From: a virus
DNA length: 46,767 bases
IMG/VR virus record: IMGVR_UViG_3300045141_000250
Span: 1-46,767 of that record
Strand: one strand, 5' to 3'
Shown here: piece after piece, positions 43,085 to 46,767 of the stretch
Position numbering within the stretch: position 1 is the first letter of the stretch
How the letters are laid out: each line of letters opens with the position of its first letter
Position numbers and translations under genes: made by a program
Notes under the pieces: generated by a model
Told to the model about the DNA's origin: nothing
What the model saw: only the letters and a program-made list of their open reading frames with translations
Database searches by the model: none

Positions 43085-44095
43085 TCACGCCTTGATACCA
43101 TTGAACAAAATGTGGGCCGCTGCGTTCCTTTGCTCTAGACCAAACTCAACCACTACCATCCTGGTCTCCGCATCACCTACCCGCGCCATAAGATATTGCC
43201 TGAAAGCGCGGAAATAGGCGACGGCCGCATAGTCGGGATCGATCAGAAGCCCTACGTCCACCGGCACCCATCGGCTTGGGGCCACCTTAATACGTCCGAA
43301 ATCGGTAGCAATCACATCTATCGTGCTTACCACTTCATTCTTCCCAACGAGAACTTGCGTTGTGCTACGTCCGACGAACGTAGATATCGTCCTCTTTGGC
43401 CCCGGCGGGACGATCCACAGGCTTGGGCTGGCGCCATTGGTGTAGGCGTTCTGCATCGCCTGGCCGAGCATGGCTTCCGAGACCTGGATCTGGGAGCCGC
43501 CGGCGACTGCGGCGAAGGCGTCGGTTGCAGCGACGGGGAGGCCGGCGACGACGCCAGCGACCGCGCCGCCCGCGCCGGCTGCCTGGCCGGTTCGAGGCGT
43601 TGCGACCCGCCCGACCCAATGAGCGAAGCCTTCGGTGATGCGGGCGGTTGGCCCGGTGTCATTACCGTCGACGCGGGGCTGGCGGGAGCAGATCGCCGTT
43701 TCCATGTCGGACTTGAGCGCCTTGGAAGTGAGCGCCATTTGGTGGGCCATTTCGGACCCTTTACCCGCGGCGTCGGCTTCCTCTTGGGTTCCCGACACGG
43801 TGGCGTCACGCTCGGAGATTTGCGTGACGTTGTTTTGCCGGATGGTCGGGGTCGACAAGGCGTTGGTGAGCTGGAAGCCTTCGAACTGGGCGTTGTAGCC
43901 GGCTGTCGGGTAGGCAGGGGCTACGGTCGGCAGGTTCTCGGTCTGCCAGTCGAAGATCCTGTTCTTTACGTTGCGCCTTCGGATCGCCGACATGACCGGC
44001 GTGTCGAAGGGGTCGATGTTGTAGATTGCGTTGGATAGATCTTCACGATTTCCTGTCGCCTGATAGGTCGTGAAGGCATTGGTGACCTTTGCCAT
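43085..44095 (-). CDS. major capsid protein (SU10-like, HK97 fold)
   Basis: This 336-residue protein follows the scaffold gene by 15 bp. The N-terminal arm (residues 1-55, LSNAIYNIDPFDTPVMSAIRRRNVKNRIFDW) is the conserved start of the SU10-like major capsid family, and the rest fits the P- and A-domains of the HK97 fold (ERDATVSGTQEEADAAGKGSEMAHQM, IWIVPPGPKRTISTFVG-type stretch, VPVDVGLLIDPDYAAVAYFRAF). It forms the icosahedral shell with the scaffold. Residues 30-53 are repeated in the small protein at 10014-10253. Confidence 0.92.
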   Translation of the reverse strand: MAKVTNAFTTYQATGNREDLSNAIYNIDPFDTPVMSAIRRRNVKNRIFDWQTENLPTVAPAYPTAGYNAQFEGFQLTNALSTPTIRQNNVTQISERDATVSGTQEEADAAGKGSEMAHQMALTSKALKSDMETAICSRQPRVDGNDTGPTARITEGFAHWVGRVATPRTGQAAGAGGAVAGVVAGLPVAATDAFAAVAGGSQIQVSEAMLGQAMQNAYTNGASPSLWIVPPGPKRTISTFVGRSTTQVLVGKNEVVSTIDVIATDFGRIKVAPSRWVPVDVGLLIDPDYAAVAYFRAFRQYLMARVGDAETRMVVVEFGLEQRNAAAHILFNGIKA

Positions 44096-44110
44096 TGCTG
44101 CCTCGCAGAT

Positions 44111-45292
44111 TCATTTGAGAAGTCTCTCGAAGACGGCGGCGGTGGCGTCGATTGAGCCTCCGGTGCGCGCCTGGTTTTTGAGAGCGTCATCAATGCTTCT
44201 GCGGGCCGCTGAGCCGATTGGTCTTGCGCTTCCGGGAGCTAATGTGCGTCCTTTGTCATGCATGACTGGTCTGGGTTTGTTAGCCATCATGCGTCGGTAT
44301 TCGCTGGCGTCCCGGAGGACGTGCAGCATTCGGGGATCGAAGACGGTCCCGATTTCCTGTTCGTTGAAGCCGTAGACTTCCATGCCGATCTTGCGCATGG
44401 CTGAAAATTCGTTGTTCAGCGTCGCGGTGTCGGTGATTCCGGTTCTTCGCCTGAACTCCTGTTTCCCCCATTCGGCATAGGCCGCCTCCTGCTGGGCGGC
44501 GGCTTGCGCCTGGGCCGTGTACTGAGCCTGGGCCTCAGCCTGCTCGCGCTGCATTTCCTGGGCGATCGAGGTCATCCGGCCGCGGACGTGCTGGTAGACT
44601 TTCTCTTTGTCGTGGGCGGCCTTCGGATCGGTGGAGTATTCGGCCTCCCAGTTGAGCTCCTTGGGATAGAGGTCGGCCATGACCCGGCCGATATATTCGA
44701 GCCGCTGCTGGTAGGTCTGGCGGGCCTGGCCGATCTCCTGGGCGGCTACCGCGCTCTGCTGCTCGAAGGTCCTGGCGTATTCCTCGACCTGGCGGGCGCG
44801 TTGAGTGATGGCTTCCTGTTCGGCGTAGCCCTTGACCACTTCCTGGAGGGAGACCTGTTTGGTTTCGCCGCCGACGTCGATTTCGATTTTCTCGACTGGC
44901 TTGCCGTCGTGGGTCAGAGCCCAGCGCGCGGCATCCTCGTCAGGCTCCCCTTCGGCGTCATCCGTCTTGGGCTTGTCTTCGGGCTCTTTGGCCTCGCCAT
45001 CGGGCTTTTTCTCCTCGGCGGCGGCGTCGGCGCTGCGGGTGAGTTCTTCAGCGTCCCCTTCCTCGCCCCTGCCGTCGGCGACTCTTCGCTCGATGGCCTT
45101 GAGACGCTCGTCATCCCCGGCGTCGCGGGTATCTCCTGTCTTCTCATCGCCTTCGAGGGGGCGCGGCTCGAACAGCGGCTCGGGGCGCGAGGACGTACCG
45201 CTGAAGCGACCGCTCTCGTCCCTGGGGCGCTCGGAGCCCGGGGCGATCTCGTTGCGGAAGGCGTCCGCCGCTGTATCGAGTCCTTCGGCCAT
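44111..45292 (-). CDS. scaffolding protein, copy B (complete)
   Basis: This 393-residue protein is the complete counterpart of copy A at 1-1005. The N-terminal ~130 residues are acidic and disordered; residues ~150-300 are coiled coil (YAEQEAITQRARQVEEYARTFEQQS, and Gln/Ala-rich stretches); the C-terminal ~60 residues are basic with helical ends (ARRSIDDALKNQARTGG, FERLLK), a usual capsid-binding feature. It lies between the connector gene and the capsid gene. TGATG overlap sets the start. Confidence 0.85.
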   Translation of the reverse strand: MAEGLDTAADAFRNEIAPGSERPRDESGRFSGTSSRPEPLFEPRPLEGDEKTGDTRDAGDDERLKAIERRVADGRGEEGDAEELTRSADAAAEEKKPDGEAKEPEDKPKTDDAEGEPDEDAARWALTHDGKPVEKIEIDVGGETKQVSLQEVVKGYAEQEAITQRARQVEEYARTFEQQSAVAAQEIGQARQTYQQRLEYIGRVMADLYPKELNWEAEYSTDPKAAHDKEKVYQHVRGRMTSIAQEMQREQAEAQAQYTAQAQAAAQQEAAYAEWGKQEFRRRTGITDTATLNNEFSAMRKIGMEVYGFNEQEIGTVFDPRMLHVLRDASEYRRMMANKPRPVMHDKGRTLAPGSARPIGSAARRSIDDALKNQARTGGSIDATAAVFERLLK

Positions 45293-45546
45293 CAGACGCC
45301 GCCCCGGTTCTGGGCGCGCACGCCTGCGTTGTACTCATTGATCAGGGCTCTGAGCTGGCCGGCGATCTCGTCAATCACCTTGATCTGGGCGACCAGTTCG
45401 AGCTTCTTTTCGGTGGTGGCGGCGGTGGTGATAAGCGTGTTGACCAGGCGATCGCGCAGGCCCGTCCTGGCCGCCTCGAACGCCTTGCTTTCGAGGATGT
45501 CCTTCGCCTCGGTGGCGAGTTCCCGTTTGGCGGACAGGTCATTCAT
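45292..45546 (-). CDS. small conserved head-module protein, copy B
   Basis: This 84-residue protein is the counterpart of 1005-1256, keeping MNDLSAKREL and INEYNAGVRAQ but with a different middle (TGLRDRLVNTLITTAATTEKKLELVAQIK). It is directly coupled to portal copy B (ATGA), because the helix-hairpin-helix gene of the left copy is missing here. Confidence 0.7.
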   Translation of the reverse strand: MNDLSAKRELATEAKDILESKAFEAARTGLRDRLVNTLITTAATTEKKLELVAQIKVIDEIAGQLRALINEYNAGVRAQNRGGV

Positions 45547-46767
45547 TGACCGTCACCGCTATTATTGTTCTGTTGCGCCGCCTGGGCGGTCTGCGCCTGC
45601 AGGTTGGCCGCTTCCCGCTGCTGGGCGATCTTGGCCTGGTCGGTGGCGAATTTCATCTGCATCTCGCGGTGCTGCATTTCCGCATCGAGATGGGCGGTGT
45701 GGACATCGACGCCGATCTTGGCGGCCTCGATTGGATCGACGGCGGTTGGGCCTGCCGGGCTCGCGCCGACGAACACCTTGGCCCGTTCGATTTCGAGCTT
45801 CTGCTGGTCGTAGGCGGTTTTCTGCCTGAGCTGCTCGTGGCGGAAGGCGTCGTCGGCCTGCTGCTTCTGTTTTCGGATCTCCTGGTCGCCCATCGCCTGG
45901 GCGGTTTCCGACTTGACCTTCTCGTATTGGGCTTTTGCCGCGACCGTCATGGCGTCCGGCTCTTTCGGCGCGGCGGCGATCTGTTGCAGCACCTGCGGGT
46001 TGGGGGTCATGAAGTAGCGGCCGACGTTCTTGATGTTGGCGAGCGCGAGAATGTCGGAGAGGGTGTTTTGATATTGCGGAATGCCGACCACCGGATTGCC
46101 GGGACCGAACTGCTGCATGATCGTTTCCTGGGTCTGCTTGATCATCATGAGGCTCTGGAAGCGGACGGTGTCGGAGCCTTTGCCCAGGGTTGAATTGACT
46201 TCGACTCCCATCGAGGCGTCGAAGGTCGAGGTGTCGATCGGGGTCCACTTGCCGTTGATGCGCAAGGTGCGGCGCTGGTTGGGGGACTCGGCGATTTCGT
46301 TGTAGAGGCCTTCGAAAAGGTCTTTGAACCCCGTTTCGGCGAGCACTCTGGCGATGAGTTCGGTGCGTTCCTGCTGGCCGTTGATGATGGCTTCGACGCC
46401 GACCTGGGTCGAGCTCTGCAGTTGTTTGGGGTCCAATCCTTTGGCGGCGTCGGACATGCCGGTGCGGCGCTGCAGGACGTCGTTCATGAGTTCGATGACG
46501 GGGAGCGCCTGCTGGCCGGCGAATGGGGTGGTGACGTAGGAGATGGCGTCGCCGGGGTTGCCGCGGACCCGGATGATGCCGCCGACATCGTCGTTCTGGG
46601 CGTCGTCCATATCGACGACCAGCTCGTTGATGGCGCTCTTCGGGTTGATGGATTCAGCGAGGGAGTCGAGCACCCCCCGCATCATGTTGGTCTTGAACTT
46701 CTGGACGTCCTGGACGTAGTCGGCCAGCGAGTCCCCGACGATGGTGTGGGAGATCGGATCGCAGCCG
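45543..46767 (-). CDS. portal protein, copy B, N-terminus beyond window
   Basis: The C-terminal ~408 codons of a portal like the one at 1441-3762; the frame is open to the window edge. Most differences are scattered substitutions; the last residues differ (AQQNNNSGDGQ here, AQQAPDNGDGS on the left). An internal ATG at 46685 is not the real start. It begins the right-hand repeat of the head module. Confidence 0.85.
   Translation of the reverse strand, partial: GCDPISHTIVGDSLADYVQDVQKFKTNMMRGVLDSLAESINPKSAINELVVDMDDAQNDDVGGIIRVRGNPGDAISYVTTPFAGQQALPVIELMNDVLQRRTGMSDAAKGLDPKQLQSSTQVGVEAIINGQQERTELIARVLAETGFKDLFEGLYNEIAESPNQRRTLRINGKWTPIDTSTFDASMGVEVNSTLGKGSDTVRFQSLMMIKQTQETIMQQFGPGNPVVGIPQYQNTLSDILALANIKNVGRYFMTPNPQVLQQIAAAPKEPDAMTVAAKAQYEKVKSETAQAMGDQEIRKQKQQADDAFRHEQLRQKTAYDQQKLEIERAKVFVGASPAGPTAVDPIEAAKIGVDVHTAHLDAEMQHREMQMKFATDQAKIAQQREAANLQAQTAQAAQQNNNSGDGQ

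Larger units (their letters stand above)
44288..46767. repeat. right copy of the terminal head-module repeat
   Basis: Counterpart of 1-2674, with scattered substitutions, a diverged middle in the 84-residue gene, and no helix-hairpin-helix gene. Because the two ends are alike but not identical, they probably come from two related genomes or from a diverged duplication. Confidence 0.85.

Noticed and set aside
44504-45829. A 441-codon plus-strand open frame rich in Leu/Gly/Val
   Set aside because: Antisense shadow of scaffold, the small head gene and part of portal; it spans three real genes.

Overview
The window is almost entirely one tailed-phage (or prophage) genome of high GC content. It carries terminase, a portal, a scaffold and a major capsid protein of the SU10/Kuravirus-like podovirus kind. 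An adaptor and nozzle, several fibres, internal (ejection) proteins, a GH19-like endolysin, an integrase with a probable excisionase, and repressor-type regulators complete the picture of a temperate podovirus-like phage. The host is probably an alphaproteobacterium: one phage gene encodes a secreted protein with a PEPxxWA-type C-terminal sorting signal, and the small-gene repertoire is of the rhizobial/methanotroph sort. The host assignment is inference.

Layout. (a) 1-4219, minus strand: the C-terminally truncated scaffold, a small head-associated protein, a tiny RpoA-CTD-like helix-hairpin-helix protein, the portal and a Pro/Gly-rich protein. (b) 4302-5666, plus: large terminase. (c) 5689-8748, minus: an XRE plus ribbon-helix-helix regulator pair with an obvious operator, a small-terminase-like protein, and small unknowns separated by a non-coding region rich in TGAGAC motifs. 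(d) 8883-11158, plus: an accessory array of very small genes, the first four each with a stem-loop next to a similar Shine-Dalgarno leader. It then encodes a protein carrying a copy of the capsid N-terminal segment, an HTH protein, a zinc-ribbon protein and a second small-terminase-like protein. (e) 11096-13576, minus: an accessory structural-like operon with an Ig-like domain protein. (f) 13974-15730: lysogeny-type control region with a minus-strand operon (Cro/YdaS-like, XRE, VRR-NUC nuclease) facing a plus-strand XRE repressor, with repeated GTTGC/GCAAC operators. (g) 15740-22915, plus: early operon with an MT-A70 methyltransferase, ERF annealing protein, YqaJ exonuclease, PEP-CTERM protein, NinB, two HNH-type proteins and an excisionase. 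(h) 22890-24083, minus: integrase. (i) 24954-45546, minus: one long late operon for internal proteins, tail, fibres, holin-like membrane proteins, endolysin, capsid and scaffold, interrupted by a plus-strand Endonuclease VII-like gene.

The right end (44288-46767) repeats the left end (1-2674) in the same orientation, with scattered substitutions and one missing small gene. Read as a circle, the phage unit is about 44.3 kb: the scaffold cut off at position 1 would run into the capsid gene at the right end. Whether the repeat is a real duplication, or two strains joined by assembly of a circular genome, cannot be settled from sequence alone.

Genes are packed with 1-4 nt ATGA, GTGA or TGATG overlaps through most operons, so translational coupling is the rule. 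I recognise no replication helicase, primase or polymerase and no tRNA gene. The most unusual points are the capsid-segment mimic at 10014-10253, the phage-borne PEP-CTERM protein, the cysteine-rich secreted micropeptide, the alpha-CTD-like mini-protein and the repeated leader hairpins.
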